From: Lobulomyces angularis
Taxonomy: Eukaryota; Chytridiomycota; Chytridiomycetes; Lobulomycetales; Lobulomycetaceae
Reading direction: 5' to 3'
NCBI GenBank assembly: GCA_027604685.1
Contig: JADHYX010000127.1
Span: forward strand, 1 to 53,246
Length of the DNA: 53,246 bases
Of this stretch, positions 43,237 through 53,246 are shown in pieces. The translations under genes were made by a program, and so were the position numbers. Position 1 is the first letter of the stretch. Every line of letters begins with the position of its first letter. Below the pieces are notes generated by a model that worked only from the letters and a program-made list of their open reading frames with translations, searched no databases and was not told the origin of the DNA.

Positions 43237-45128
43237 TCAAATCTTGCATTTGATTGAATCTTCATTTTTTAATATAAATTTTTTGTATAAAGATAAAACA
43301 CAAGATGAACCAATTCCATAATTATGCTGTAAACCAACTTTCGGGTTTCCTACAAAGAAAATTAAAAATAAAAAATATAAAATTAATTTTGTTTTGTTTT
43401 AACAGACTAAAATATGCAACCTGGGACTTGTCTTTCTCTAGCTTCATTTCTCAACTGCAAACAAAGCTCTACACACTGAGATATCCCTGAGGCACCTAAT
43501 ATAGTTTATATTAAAATTATTCATTTTATTAGTTGGAAACAAGTTAAATTGTATAGTTGGATATAAGTTATTTTGGATTAGTTGGAAATTAATAAGAATC
43601 AGGCAGAATCCGAAATTACCAATTGGATGACCTTTACTCTCCAGTCCTCCACTGGGATTTACACACCATTTTTTCTGGTCCCCTATCAATCCAACTTCGC
43701 CACCGTTTTCATTTTTCACCCATTCTAACGTGTTGATAAGTTCCACTGCTTTCCCTTCTTCACATAATCCTAATTTTTCGTACAACATTAATTCTGCTGG
43801 TGAGAAACAGTCATGAACCTCTAAAACATCCACCCTAATCAACTTCTATTTCAAAAAAAAACCAAAAAATAAAATACTCTTTAATGTTCATCTTAGTCTC
43901 CCTAAAAACTTCCAGGATTCCTTTCTTTGCAAGATATAATCCACAAACATCACTAAAATTTCCATCAAATGTTTTTGATTGATCGGTCTGCATGCTTTGA
44001 GAAAGTACTTCAACTGCATTACCTTCAAGCCCATGTTTTAGAACGTATTCATAAGAACACAATATAACTGCGGCACCACCATCACTGGTTGGTGCTGAGA
44101 CTACAGAATTTATCTTAAAAATAAAAAAATAAATTATATTAGACAAACATAAAGAGTTATTACTGGTTCAAAAAGCATTTTTTTTGATTTAATTTCTTCA
44201 AGAGTAAATTTTCTTTGAACCATAGCTTTCAAAAATAATAGTCATTCGTTGATAAAATAATCTGTTATTTTATTTGTAAAAAAATTACCATTTTTGTTTT
44301 GAGATCCATGCTTGTGATTTTTGTACGCAACTTTAAAAAAAGCCTCGCGCGCATTTTCATTTTTACCTTCAAATTCTCTTGCAGCAAGGGCAAACATTTT
44401 TATCACTGGTTTGATGTTAAATAAAAATTTTGAAAAAAAAAGATTCAATTCACCTTCACTTGTAAAATAATTGAGATGAGTGGCTATCAATTCTCCGTTT
44501 GCACCTAAGGCGTAAATGCGATCAAACTGCTTTTGTGAAGGCAATGGTCTGTAGGTTGTAAAAATAATCCCTTAAAAATAACAAAAACATTTCATTCTTA
44601 GTTTTTTACCTATCGGTATAAACATTTGAAAGAACTCTCTAATTTAACAAAAAAAGAAACGTAAAAAAATAAGTAAAGAAGGTTCAGTTTGATTTCACAA
44701 TAAACGAATTACCTCCATTTTCTCGAATCCTAAAGCCAAAACGCAATCGAATTCATTGGATTTTATTAAACTACTTGCAAGCATTAGAGCAGAAGAGCCA
44801 CTTGAACAGTTATTATTACAGTTAAAAATCGGTATTCCAGTCATTCCTAACTCATAAACAGCTCTTTGTCCACATGTCGGCTCACCGTAGCAGTAGCTAC
44901 AAACTGCTGCTTTTATTTCATCAAATTTTAACCTTGCATCATTTAAAGCAATTTCACCAGCTTCTCTACCAATCTCATAGTACTCCCAGTTTTTTGTCAA
45001 CGGTTTTTCAAATCTTAAACAAAAAATTAATTATCAATATTAAAATTTTTAAATTTGATCTTTGAATTTTTTTTTTTTTTTGTTTACTTTGTCGTTCCAA
45101 CACCAACTATAAAAACTCGATTTTTCAT
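43237..45128 (-). CDS. SCPx-type thiolase, copy 2, without SKL
   Basis: Paralogue of the thiolase at 36151, on the opposite strand. The first part ([14 protein letters not shown], intron, [20 protein letters not shown] and on through CVLALGFEK) is identical to copy 1 apart from Glu2 to Lys. After that it diverges: a 29-nt exon encodes RVLSNVYTD, then [42 protein letters not shown] and the canonical [27 protein letters not shown], a final intron and [19 protein letters not shown] follow. The C-terminus reads EDSIKCKI, so the peroxisomal SKL of copy 1 is absent. All catalytic motifs remain, so the protein is probably active but may reside elsewhere or use another route. Confidence 0.88.
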
Positions 45129-45204
45129 ATTTTGAAGTTAAATTTTTTTTTTGGTGGCTAAACTATTTTTCCAACTACACAATCATTGCAATATAGCTTC
45201 ATAA
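44726..45204 (-). repeat. inverted repeat arm B (5' half of SCPx thiolase 2)
   Basis: Reverse-complement partner of 36076-36552, including promoter-proximal DNA and intron 1. The A run in the intron has 15 bases here against 14 in arm A. The arms enclose about 8.2 kb that contains the 3' part of copy 1, the whole second transporter and the 3' part of copy 2. Confidence 0.9.
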
Positions 45205-45615
45205 AATAAACACTGCAATACTACCAGATCAAGGATCTGAGAATGCAATTTTTAAAAGTTAATATAAATAATCATGTTTTTAAAGTTAGTCAAGTTAAAT
45301 TAACTGTTAACTATTTTTTTCATAAATGAACTTATAACTTTGGATAAAAAAAAATCTTCGCACCTCATTTGTGGAAATAATACTAAAAAAAAAAACTGGA
45401 AATTACAACAATCATTTAACTAAACCACTGACATTTCCAAATTTTAACAGGAGATTATTTCTTTATTTTTTAATTTTTATTATAATTTTTGATTTATCAT
45501 CTCTTTTCAAATCTATTGTTTTTTTTTTATTTTTTATTTTTGTTGTCCATTCGGTTTTTTTTTGTTTTTGATATTAAATCTTATTAATTGATAGTATTTC
45601 TCTGACCTTAGGTGG
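45129..45615. other. intergenic region SCPx2 / F-box gene
   Basis: About 490 bp. The first 76 bp are the outer end of the inverted repeat. The remainder is A/T-rich, and a plus-strand frame at 45371-45571 is low-complexity Phe/Ile sequence. No gene is supported. Confidence 0.5.
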
Positions 45616-47315
45616 TTAAAACACGAGTGTATAAATTTCATTGCTGCTATGTTTAAAAATTAAAATATCGTCATTAAATCCAACAAAAACTAATTCAATG
45701 CCATAGAGACATTGACAGGTACCCGTTTTTAACTCGACTAAAAAGTAGCAATCCCGACTATTATGTGCTTTGTCATTAACTAGTAAAAAACCTCTATTAT
45801 TAAAGAACATGCTAGGGCGATAATTCAAATCTATGTTACAATACTGTAAAATTGATTCAGGACTCATATTGGTTACAGAAACTTCCTGCATTTTTTTCTG
45901 TTTTGGACTAGCTTTTGGTTTGCATTCCTCTGAAACAAAAGGAGGTGTACAAAAAGTTATTTTTGTTTTTTCTATTAAATTAAAATTCGGTAGCGAAAAC
46001 TTTAATATTGAATTTAAATTTACTGTTAAGCAATATAACTCATTTTGAAAAACTTCAAAACAGCGATATTTACTTAAATCCATTGAGTTGGAAGTATTTA
46101 ACGTTAAGACTCGCATTTTCTTGTTATCGTCTTCATCTGTTTCAAATTTGTCTCCTTTAACTTGCATTGAATTATTATCCGTCAAAAAATTTAAGCAAAA
46201 TACTGCAGTAATGGCTTTGCTCTTGAGAACTAAGAATGTTTTACCGGATATTAATCTTAATTTAAAATTTTCAATGAAAAATTCTGCACCACTATTGATC
46301 CCCTCATTAAAATTAAAATCAATGTCAGAACTAATTTTTAGAATTCTTAATTTTTGATGAGTCAAAATGTCGTAAATTGAAATTAAATTGAAATTTCCTG
46401 ATTTTGAGTAAGCAAACAAATATTTCTGATATAATCGTAAAATCGATATTTTAGTGCTGGAATAAAATTTTGAAAGAATACTTTTTTTATTAATGTCGAT
46501 GAGAGTAATATTACTATAAAAAAATAGTTGGCATTAAAAAAAAAAAAGAAATATTTTTTATACTCATCAAAACTAGACACTGCTAGTGTTCCATTTTTGT
46601 AATCAATACAGCTTACTTTATATAAATCAAAACTAAGAATAAAAAAAAAAAGGAGGTTTTATATACTTTTTGAAAAAATAAAAAGTAGCTTGTAACTTTT
46701 TTTCTTGATATTTGAATTTAATTACCTGTAAATCTTTAAAAACTTTTTTTCTATGAAGCAAAATACAAAAACATCCAAGAAAGAAATGGAACTCCAAATT
46801 ACTAAAAAATTGCCATAAAATAGTTTCGTTTTAAAAACACAACCAAAATTTCCCTGAAATATGTTTTGCAAATATTTATTGTCTGCAATGAAATTTAGTT
46901 TTCTTAAATTTTGATTTTTTATTGCCAAAACTTTTAATCTCTTTCTTGGGATAGGATGATCATTTTTTAAATGTAAAAATAACCGTTCGTTAGGAATTGT
47001 TTTTAGTAAGGTCGAAAAAAAAAAATCTGTAGAAAAAAATTTGTTGTAGCTTTTATTAATTAACAAGAGTAATTTAAATTCAGATAAACTTAAGTATATA
47101 ACTATTTTCTTGATGATTTCTAAAGGTAATATGGTAATAAAATCCACCCCTTCTTTAATTTTTCTTAATTTTGTCTGCAAGTATTCCTGAATAAACTCTA
47201 ATTCGTAAAGATTAAATCTATCAAAAAAATTATCCAATCTTTTTTGAATTTTAAGTATTATTTTACTTTTTTTTTTTTAAATTATTTTGTTGTTGTCTTA
47301 CTCAATTAGGTTCAT
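45616..47315 (-). CDS. F-box protein with propeller-like C-terminus
   Basis: Probable substrate-recognition subunit of an SCF ubiquitin ligase. Exons 47302-47315 (14 nt, ATGAACCTAATTGA), 46726-47265, 46564-46632 and 45616-46513 give 506 residues; the first intron is only 36 nt. The F-box runs from about residue 45: TILPLEIIKKIVIYLSLSEF, then KLLLLINKSYNKFF. The C-terminal 300 residues show repeated beta-strand units typical of a WD-like propeller, for example NGTLAVSSFD-like (GTLAVSSFDDNITLIDIN) and YLFAYSKSGNFNLISIYDI, but WD dipeptides are missing. The target protein is unknown. Without the 14-nt exon no ATG precedes the F-box, which supports this start. Confidence 0.75.
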
Positions 47316-47608
47316 TTCTACAAAAATTAAAAATTTCAAATGAAAAATTTAGATTTGAATTTAAACCATAACAAACCTAACGATAATAAACCTACCGCTT
47401 AGTTTCCAATAACACTTCTGGCTCCTTTAAAAAAATTTCAGCTATTAGAATATTCTTGAGTTGGTGGTGAACTAATGTCAAAAGTAGTATTTTTTTTTTT
47501 AATTTAAAAAAGTTTTTTTATACAACTACACTTAAGTTACTTATAATCTATTCTATTTACCAGTATCGGAAGAAAAACAAGAAATCAAAAAAAAAGCAGT
47601 ACAAATTA

Positions 47609-49211
47609 TCAAACAAATTTTGCAACTTCTTCTTTATTAAAGAAAGTAGGTGGGGTGGAAGTAGATGTTTCACCACAGTTAGATAAAGTTATAGAAGAAC
47701 TATTAAAAACTTCATTCGGCCAAATCTTTTTTTTAAGTTCCCTTTTTAAATGTGACCAAGCTGGATCAATACAAAAAAATAATAGTACTGTTGCAACTCC
47801 TTGGAGACTTGTTCCTATTTAAATAAATTAAAAACACAAATTTTATTCAATGCATACCTAAATAACTTAAAGTTAATATCCAAAACGGAGACTCACCGGA
47901 AAATCCAAAAACAGCATCTGATACTATATTAAATATTTGACCAGCAAAAGGAACTAAGTAAAAATAAAATAAATAAAGTTATAAATCCAGTATTTTTTAT
48001 TTATTTTACTTAAAGGATAATAAATTAGCCTTGAAACAAGCTGGTGAATAACTTTTTCAGCGTTGTCCTTGTTGGACTTTAGTGCCTTAGAATTTGGCGC
48101 TTTTCCTGAACTTTCATTTTTTAGTAAATTGTTATTTAATCTTTGAGCACGTTTTAATTTCAACATAACAGAAATTGAAGCGTAAGCTGAATAGATTATT
48201 GATATTAAAGTTGGAAAGTAAAAAGTTGCCCAAGCGTATACGTTAAACCTTTGGTCATTTCCATGTACAAGTAGATACCAGCATGTTTCATCCTTCTTTA
48301 AAAAAAATAATAATTTTAATTTTTTTTTTTAAGTTTAATTACCTCATCGTATCCATAAATACCTAAGAATAACGGGACTATTGTTAAAGCTAATGATATT
48401 AAGAATGAGCTTAAAACATAAATAATCAAAACATGGTCCCTTCGTTGATTGTAAATGAAAACTAACTAAAAAAAAATAGAAAAAATAAAAAAAATAAAAA
48501 AAAAAATGATACCTGTAAATTTATTGCAATGCACATACTCAACAAAGTTGACCAAAGTGAAAAGAAAACATAAAAAAAAACACCTAACTTGCAAAAAAAA
48601 TCATCAACAGTGTAAAGTGTCGAAAACAACTGCGCAGCTCCATAAAGTCCTATTTAATTTAAAATTTAATTAAAAGGTTTTAATTATTTCATACCTTCTA
48701 CAACCGAGACTGCAACAGTCAATTGAAACGTCACCCGTTTTACAAGTTCAGGTGTGTATTTTCTAGCTACAAAATATACCAGCAGTATTGAGGAGGAAGT
48801 TAGAATTGAAAAGACTAAAAATAACAGAATTAATTTTTTAATAGATATTTTTCTCCAATACCTTGAAGACCTGTCGAAACTTTATACAGAATGTCAAGTT
48901 GACTATAAAAAAGAAAAATAAATATTTAAAAAAAAATTTCATTTCATATGGATAATGAAAGTATGATGAAGAATGTTTTTTTCTTAAAAAAAAAAAAAAA
49001 ATATTGTATATGGAGTTTGGAAACCCACGCATAGAAAAAGAATAAAAAAAACAATTTATTTCTAATGCATATCGTTTATTTAATTTCATTGTAACTTTTG
49101 ATATAATTTTTATTTCTTATATGATTTGGTTTATTTGATAATTCACCTTCCATAGATTAAATCCGCATCAGATTCAGTAATAACAGATTCAACATTGCTT
49201 GAGTTTGACAT
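47609..49211 (-). CDS. cAMP-receptor-like G-protein-coupled receptor
   Basis: Seven-helix receptor of the Dictyostelium cAR / fungal CRL kind, about 355 residues. The N-terminus (MSNSSNVESVITESDADLIY) is split by a 244-nt intron from a 32-nt exon. Helices in order: VFSILTSSSILLVYFVA; FQLTVAVSVVEGLYGAAQLF; CKLGVFFYVFFSLWSTLLSM; VLIIYVLSSFLISLALTIVP; VYAWATFYFPTLISIIYSAY; LIYYPLIPFAGQIFNIVSDA; WILTLSYLGTSLQGVATVLL. The cysteine opening TM3 and the one in ETCWY of the second outer loop would form the usual disulfide. Loop 3 is long and lysine-rich, and the tail is Ser/Thr-rich, as in desensitised receptors. The ligand is unknown. Exons were joined through six frame-keeping introns. Confidence 0.85.
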
Positions 49212-50470
49212 TTTTTAATGATAAAATTTCTTAAATTCTTTTGGATAATACAAAAAAAAAAAAATTTATTTTTCCAGAACAAACTTAAAAGTTCCTAAAC
49301 CTTCGTAAATAAAGTGATGAATTATGGATCACAAATAGTAATTTGACTGAATTATATCTTCTTTATAATCAGCGCCACTCCGTACAGCTAAAGAAAAAAA
49401 AGCCCTGCAATTGAAAGTTCTTGAATTAACAAGCATATGGAAAATCACTTGTCGATGGTTAACTCTCTCGTGGAAGAAATCATTCAGAAGTGGTTTTGAC
49501 ACCAGACCGCACTCTCCAATCGACTGTCAGCGCGTGCCAAGTGGACTATCAGCAATTCTTGTAATTTATTGTTCAAACTTTTCCAATTTGAGACTAGAAA
49601 GAGCTAGAAAGAGCTAGAGTCTAAACTACTTAAGGAAATTTGAACATAGAACCAATTTTGGTTGATTACTAATTAAACACAATACCAGGGGAAACTAACA
49701 AAGTATAATGGAAACAATGAAAATTAAATATGGAACCTTTCATACTTCAAGAAATAAACAGTTGATTGACATAGAACTTAAATTAACATTGATACTCATA
49801 TATAGTTAGAATAGTAGAGCATTCAAAAAAAACCAAATTTGTCTGTGGCATTTGGCTGGCTTTTAAAAAAAAATGTGGCAAACAGGTTTAGCTTTAGGCT
49901 TAGAGTTTATGGCTTTTAGGTAATACAGTTTAGCGCGCATTGTCTGTAAAAAAAAAAGTAAAAAACTAAATATCTAAAATTTTAAGAGGTAGAGGGAGTG
50001 TGTCTACAGTGGCATCATTATTAAGTTGCTTGCCAGTACTTAAATCCTCTTCACTTCAACACTCTAAAACACTTTTGAGAAAATGTGTGCCTGGATTGCA
50101 TTTTTAATCCATGACTTATTTTTTTCCTGAAGCTAATTCTTCAAAACTTCAAGAATAGTAAATACTAATGGTTTATTATTGGAATAAATTCCTGTATTCT
50201 GTAATCATTAATTTTTAAATAGTTACTAGGGAGGCATACCATCTAATGAATTAATCCAAATCTGCTACTTGTTGTGAATTATGTTTTACATTTTTTTTAA
50301 CCGAAGTTTGAATATTTGATGTATATTTAAATTTTTATTTTTGCGGGATCTTACACAAATAATTACGCCCAATCTGTGGATGCAGCCGCTTTGCTCTCCA
50401 ATGTAGCTGTAATTTCAACAGTTGAAAAAAAAAAAATTACGCCTCCAAAACAGAAAAAAAAAAAGGTAAA
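49212..50470. other. long divergent intergenic region GPCR / lectin gene
   Basis: About 1.26 kb. It contains a visibly GC-richer segment (about 49430-49560), a short tandem repeat of CTAGAAAGAG (49594-49613), and an open stretch (about 50346-50465) ending in a Lys-rich tail just before the lectin ATG. None of these can be called as a gene with confidence. Confidence 0.55.
49594..49613. repeat. two-copy 10-bp tandem repeat
   Basis: CTAGAAAGAG occurs twice head to tail, followed by a partial CTAGAG. It is short and of unclear meaning. Confidence 0.6.
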
Positions 50471-52065
50471 ATGAATAGTAAGGATGAAACTCCTGTTGCA
50501 TCAAATGATTCTGCAGATAATAATATTAAAAGCGGTGAAGACTCTGCCAAGAGCAATATTGCGTTTCTTCAATCTTCTATTCAAAATACTTTTATCGACA
50601 TCAACTGTCTTCAATCCAACTTACTTTCCCCCATCACTATTCCAAAAATTAAAATCAACCTACAATCTACTACTTCCACTATTCTAAAAGAACTTATTGC
50701 AAAACACTTTTCAATAAACTTCTCCTCTATCCAAACTCTCTACCTTGTAAGAGAACGCCTTTCGTTCTTTGACCCTAGACTTCGAAATCTTAGAGAATTT
50801 ACTAATTTGCAATATTGTAAGTAATTTTTTTTTAAAAAGTTAACTTATAGCAAATAATTTAGCATCTATAAACTTAAAAAAAATTGAAATTGACGACACC
50901 AACTTATTTCAAACTATGCAAGCTTTAAATATCGATTTTCTGGATGATCAAGATTTGATTCATTTTATTTTTACAGTTTTCGATGAGAACGAAAGTCAAT
51001 TGCTTGGAACTTTTCCACTTCCCACATACACGTAGAGTTAAACAACGCAACTAATTTCTAATATTTTCTTATTTTATTTCTTACTGTAGTGAAGTTTCTG
51101 AATCAGCTTCAAGTAGCATTCCTCAAGAAGCACTACTTCCTTCACAGTAACTTTACGATAAATATTTTTTAACTTTTTTAAAGAGCTATTATAGGTGATC
51201 CCAAGAATGAAAGTGAAGATCAAAAAAATTCTTTAAATTATATTATAATTAATAAAAAAAAATTGAAGTTAAAAATTATAATATTTTTATTAATTTTTGT
51301 AACAATCTTTATTGTTATCTTTTTAACCTTTTTTTTAAGTATGAAATAATTTTATTTTTATTTTTAAATGTTTCTAAATCAAAAAAAAAAATAGTTTTTC
51401 GTAAATCTTCAAAAATCACTGCTACGGTCGACCCAAGTCTTGCGAATGCAACTGAAACAAACAATAATCAAAATAATAAACCTAACGCAACTCAATCTAT
51501 TTCAAACCCTGTACAAGAAACTCCTGCAGTGCAGAGACAATTTAAATTAATGAATAAAAAAAATTCTTTGAATGGTACAACAACTGATAATTATTGCGTT
51601 TATGCAGATAAAAGTGTTGGTGATCAACAAACTTTGAAAATGGGAAATTGTAATAATGATGAAATTATACATAAGTGGATCTATTATAAAGATACTCTGT
51701 ATATTTGCGAGTTGAATTCTACAGTTAAAACGAACTATTGTTTAGATGTGAGATACTTTAAAAACATATACATTTATTTTTATGTATTTTAGATCCCTGG
51801 AGGAAATGTGAATTTAAGAATTAATTTAAATAAATTTAACGCTGCATTTACTGCAGTTTATTGGAATTTTGATTCAGTTTTTGGTAATTAAATATTATAT
51901 ATATGTATAAAAAATTAACTAAGGCAAAAAGGAAAATTGGTAAATACAGGGTATGGAGGATGTTTAACAGTTGAAGAACAAAATACTTTGAAACATAGAG
52001 ATTGCAAGTATTTATCAGATGGTGTTTCTGTTCCTCCTAATCAGAGATGGGAATTTGTCTACTAA
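50471..52065 (+). CDS. type II membrane protein with extracellular ricin-B-like beta-trefoil domain
   Basis: Exons 50471-50816, 50863-51031, 51090-51146, 51184-51338, 51395-51747, 51793-51883 and 51950-52065 encode 428 residues in frame; one intron is only 37 nt. About 220 cytosolic residues of unknown fold come first. A single helix (IIIFLLIFVTIFIVIFLTFF) preceded by KKKLKLK marks type II topology. An Asn/Thr-rich stalk follows, then a beta-trefoil of the carbohydrate-binding R-type lectin kind. Its repeats include DNYCVYADKSVGDQQTLKMG, AVYWNFDSVFG and GYGGCLTVEE ... CKYL ... NQRWEFVY with a QxW motif. Only lectin-like domains are seen, with no enzyme domain. It may be a surface sugar-binding receptor or Golgi lectin. 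The start is the first ATG in a good frame; an upstream exon is possible. Confidence 0.75.
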
Positions 52066-52900
52066 CTTACTGTTACATAAAAATTTAGGAATAGATGAGT
52101 AAACTTACATTTATTCTATGAGAAAAATTGGAATTTTTTTTTTCATGAAGTAATTGATTTTACTTTTTTTTTATCTATCATATTTATTTATTCTTATTTC
52201 TTTTTTTTTTATAATATTTTTCATTTATTTATTTATTAATAAAAGTAAAAAAACCTTTATTAAAAACTTCTAGGAAAAAATTTATCAATGTCAATTTGGA
52301 AATTCGCAGTAATATCAAAAAATTGCGAATAGTTCAAGTCTTTGAATAATTACAGTTGATTTTATAGCTAGGCAGTTTTATAGCTAGAATTATTAATTTT
52401 TGGTATTGTAAAATTAAAATATTGTTTGTTTACGTACCATTTAAATAAATTCCGTAACAAATGTAGCTAATTGCATTTACTAAGGGAGTGTCCACGAAAG
52501 CTAACATACCAAGAATTTCTATATTAAATTTACGTTCAAAATAATACTGGTTTTAACGACACTGTTATTCATTTTCTGCCGAAAACTTTATAACTTACAA
52601 ATATTGCATAAAGGATTGCGGTTTCCTATCAAGATGTACTTTTTTTTGTGTGTAGTTAAACATAACATTTCCTTTATTTAATTTTCAGTTTTTGTCTTAA
52701 TTTTTTGCAATGAGTGCTTTGCACCATACACTCGTTTACTGCTTTTATATCAAATGGTATCATTCTATTGTCATATACTCGATATTGATAATTAAGATTA
52801 AGAGCTTCTGAAAAAATTATATTTTTAATTCTGAATAACCCGTTCAAGATTTCAAACAAAAATTATTATTCTTTTTTGTAGTTAATAACATGAATTGTAA
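52066..52900. other. intergenic region lectin gene / tRNA-Gly
   Basis: About 830 bp. It holds the lectin 3' UTR (T runs near 52140-52220, AATAAA-like at 52237) and a close pair of TTTTATAGCTA copies (52360-52386). A 61-codon minus-strand frame at 52674-52859 has protein-like composition but no ATG at its 5' end. No gene is called. Confidence 0.5.
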
Positions 52901-52971
52901 GCATCAGTGGTTTAGTGGTATAATTACCGCCTGCCACGCGGTAGACCCGGGTTCGATTCCCGGCTGATGCA
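52901..52971 (+). tRNA. trnG-GCC: tRNA-Gly (anticodon GCC)
   Basis: The acceptor arms GCATCAG and CTGATGC pair perfectly, with A as discriminator base. The D-arm contains box A (TGGTTTAGTGGT). The anticodon stem ACCGC/GCGGT closes the loop CTGCCAC with anticodon GCC at 52933-52935. The T-arm holds box B (GGTTCGATTCC) with stem CCGGG/CCCGG. There is no intron. CCA is not encoded, as expected in a eukaryote. It decodes GGC and GGT glycine codons. Confidence 0.97.
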
Positions 52972-52979
52972 ATCTTGGC

Positions 52980-52983
52980 TTTT
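52980..52983 (+). terminator. RNA polymerase III terminator of tRNA-Gly
   Basis: A run of four T residues nine bases after the end of the mature tRNA, the usual Pol III stop signal; a second T run follows at about 52991. Confidence 0.6.
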
Positions 52984-53246
52984 AAAAAATTTTCCAAATT
53001 ATTTTTGCATTTATTTTTCTTTTATTATATTAATTTAAATAATTATTACTTTTTTTCCTTTAATACTAATTAAAATTAATTTTGCTTTTTTTATTTTATA
53101 ATATTAATTTTATTTAATATTGCATTTTCTTTTTCAATTTTAATTTTTGAATTTTTATAAATTTTATAACTGTATTAGATAAGCAGTAACCGGCGTTCTA
53201 CTTAAATAATATAATAATAAGAAGAGTATAAAATAGATCAAGTTAT

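Noticed and set aside
43305..43490. Plus-strand frame opposite the second thiolase
   Set aside because: It is the antisense shadow of the last SCPx exons.
52674..52859. Minus-strand 61-codon frame near the tRNA
   Set aside because: It lacks an ATG at its 5' end, has no joined exons I can support and matches no family I know.

Overview
The window is nuclear DNA of an AT-rich, intron-dense eukaryote that is probably fungal. The fungal evidence is a Zn(II)2Cys6 binuclear-cluster regulator, a vacuolar carboxypeptidase Y, and an SNF5-type chromatin subunit with a C-terminal GATA finger. Long A/T homopolymers, two 7-transmembrane receptor-like proteins (one of the cAMP-receptor-like kind) and a QxxHH-type polyunsaturated fatty-acid elongase suggest an early-diverging (chytrid- or Cryptomycota-grade) lineage, but that placement is inference. 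The standard genetic code fits every gene. Introns are mostly 36-65 nt with GT..AG ends. I resolved exons by hand and checked reading frame across the junctions; for nine genes (TBP, the first 7TM protein, the Zn cluster factor, RPL7, MPP beta, SNF5-GATA, elongase, carboxypeptidase, C1 protein) and also the F-box and lectin genes, exon lengths sum to whole codon numbers.

Left part (1-20.3 kb): a large secreted protein of unknown function (-), TATA-binding protein (-), a 7TM protein (+), a Zn2Cys6 transcription factor (-), ribosomal protein uL30/RPL7 (-), mitochondrial processing peptidase beta (+), SNF5-GATA (-) and the elongase (+). Middle (20.5-30 kb): a C1-domain protein (-) divergent from carboxypeptidase Y (+), then a roughly 1,300-residue multi-pass membrane protein with a big cysteine-containing ectodomain (-).

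The 30.8-45.2 kb block is the most unusual: two full-length ABCC transporters in tandem (+), each followed by an SCPx-type thiolase gene, the first thiolase on + and the second on -. The two thiolase genes are clearly diverged over most of their length, yet about 478 bp at their 5' ends (leader, exon 1, intron 1 and most of exon 2) is nearly identical, forming inverted arms around the second transporter. One thiolase ends in the peroxisomal signal SKL and the other does not.

Right part (45.6-53.2 kb): an F-box protein with a propeller-like C-terminus (-), a cAMP-receptor-like GPCR (-), a type II membrane protein with an extracellular ricin-B-like beta-trefoil (+), and tRNA-Gly(GCC) (+). No CRISPR array, rRNA or recognisable transposon was seen.
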